Shown: piece after piece, positions 63,909-64,000 of the stretch | Layout: every line of letters begins with the position of its first letter | How positions within the stretch are numbered: position 1 is the stretch's first letter | NCBI RefSeq assembly: GCF_027980145.1 | Contig: NZ_JAMZNK010000012.1 | Span: forward strand, 1 to 64,000 | Direction: 5' to 3' | From: Flavobacterium azizsancarii | Lineage (GTDB): Bacteria > Bacteroidota > Bacteroidia > Flavobacteriales > Flavobacteriaceae | Length of the DNA stretch: 64,000 bases | The notes under the pieces: model-generated | Database searches by the model: none | What the model saw: the letters and a program-made list of their open reading frames with translations, nothing else | What the model was told of the DNA's origin: nothing | Program-made: the position numbers and the translations under genes

Positions 63909-64000
63909 TTATTTCTTCTTTTTTGCTTTTGCCTTTTTCTGAGACTTAGCTTTCTTTTTTGCTATTTTTTTCGCTTTTGCTTTATCCTTAGCTTTTTTTG
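63909..64000 (-). CDS. C-terminal tail of a Lys/Ala-rich protein (partial)
   Basis: The frame read from the right edge to the TAA at 63909-63911 gives about 30 residues, almost only Lys and Ala (KKAKDKAKAKKIAKKKAKSQ then KKAKAKKKK). The rest lies outside the window. Such tails occur on histone H1-like or nucleoid proteins and as extensions on ribosomal or RNA-binding proteins in Bacteroidota. The body of the protein cannot be identified. Confidence 0.6.
   Translation of the reverse strand, partial: KKAKDKAKAKKIAKKKAKSQKKAKAKKKK

Noticed and set aside
1-64000. tRNA and rRNA genes
   Set aside because: Reading the intergenic regions I saw no cloverleaf-like sequence or rRNA signature.

Overview
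The window looks like a chromosome segment of a Flavobacterium-type Bacteroidota. The DNA is AT-rich. It carries SusC/SusD pairs, a Rho with a long low-complexity N-terminal region, DUF4293 and DUF3667 proteins, 'TAnnTTTG'-type promoter elements, little visible Shine-Dalgarno sequence, and many short palindromic intergenic repeats.

Layout. (1) 0-24.7 kb is ordinary chromosome: a probable insertion-sequence edge and two damaged membrane-protein genes, GNAT, PhzF, DUF2314/ankyrin and TPM proteins, an HxlR regulator divergent from an MFS pump, dihydrolipoamide dehydrogenase, an HNH-type protein, an ABC exporter, TruA, a phosphoesterase, a NarL-type two-component pair, rho, an M28 peptidase, a dienelactone hydrolase-like protein, an N-terminal-nucleophile acylase, Lrp and ornithine aminotransferase. 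(2) 25.2-59.9 kb is one unbroken run of minus-strand genes devoted to sulfur. In transcription order it holds SusC/SusD, two sulfatases, DUF1254 and DUF1214 membrane-anchored proteins, a 39-residue membrane peptide, a fatty-acid-hydroxylase/sterol-desaturase-like protein, an SdsA-type alkylsulfatase, a degenerate rhodanese-thioredoxin protein, a third sulfatase, a YeiH-type transporter and a fourth sulfatase. A second SusC/SusD follows, then an amidohydrolase, a 49-residue peptide, an SsuD-like flavin monooxygenase, an amino-acid permease, serine acetyltransferase, cysteine synthase, a Family 2A (SrpI-like) encapsulin shell protein and its probable cargo, a cysteine desulfurase with a long N-terminal extension. 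(3) 61-64 kb, plus strand, holds moeA, mobA and cobA (molybdenum cofactor and siroheme), then the Lys/Ala-rich tail of a minus-strand gene.

How the sulfur block may work (inference): outer-membrane SusCD pairs import sulfated or sulfonated organics, sulfatases and the alkylsulfatase release sulfate in the periplasm, the monooxygenase releases sulfite from sulfonates, serine acetyltransferase and cysteine synthase fix reduced sulfur as cysteine, and the encapsulated desulfurase takes sulfur back out of cysteine, possibly to store it in the shell.

Two observations stand out. Several proteins of this block almost lack sulfur amino acids: the 1061-residue SusC at 36983-40168 has no Met after the initiator and no Cys, and its SusD partner keeps only the lipobox Cys. 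Also, the two susC genes share a 46-nt leader hairpin with a compensatory base-pair change and a duplicated upstream promoter segment carrying the motif CTATAG(A/G)ATTAGTAGAG, which suggests common sulfur-responsive control.
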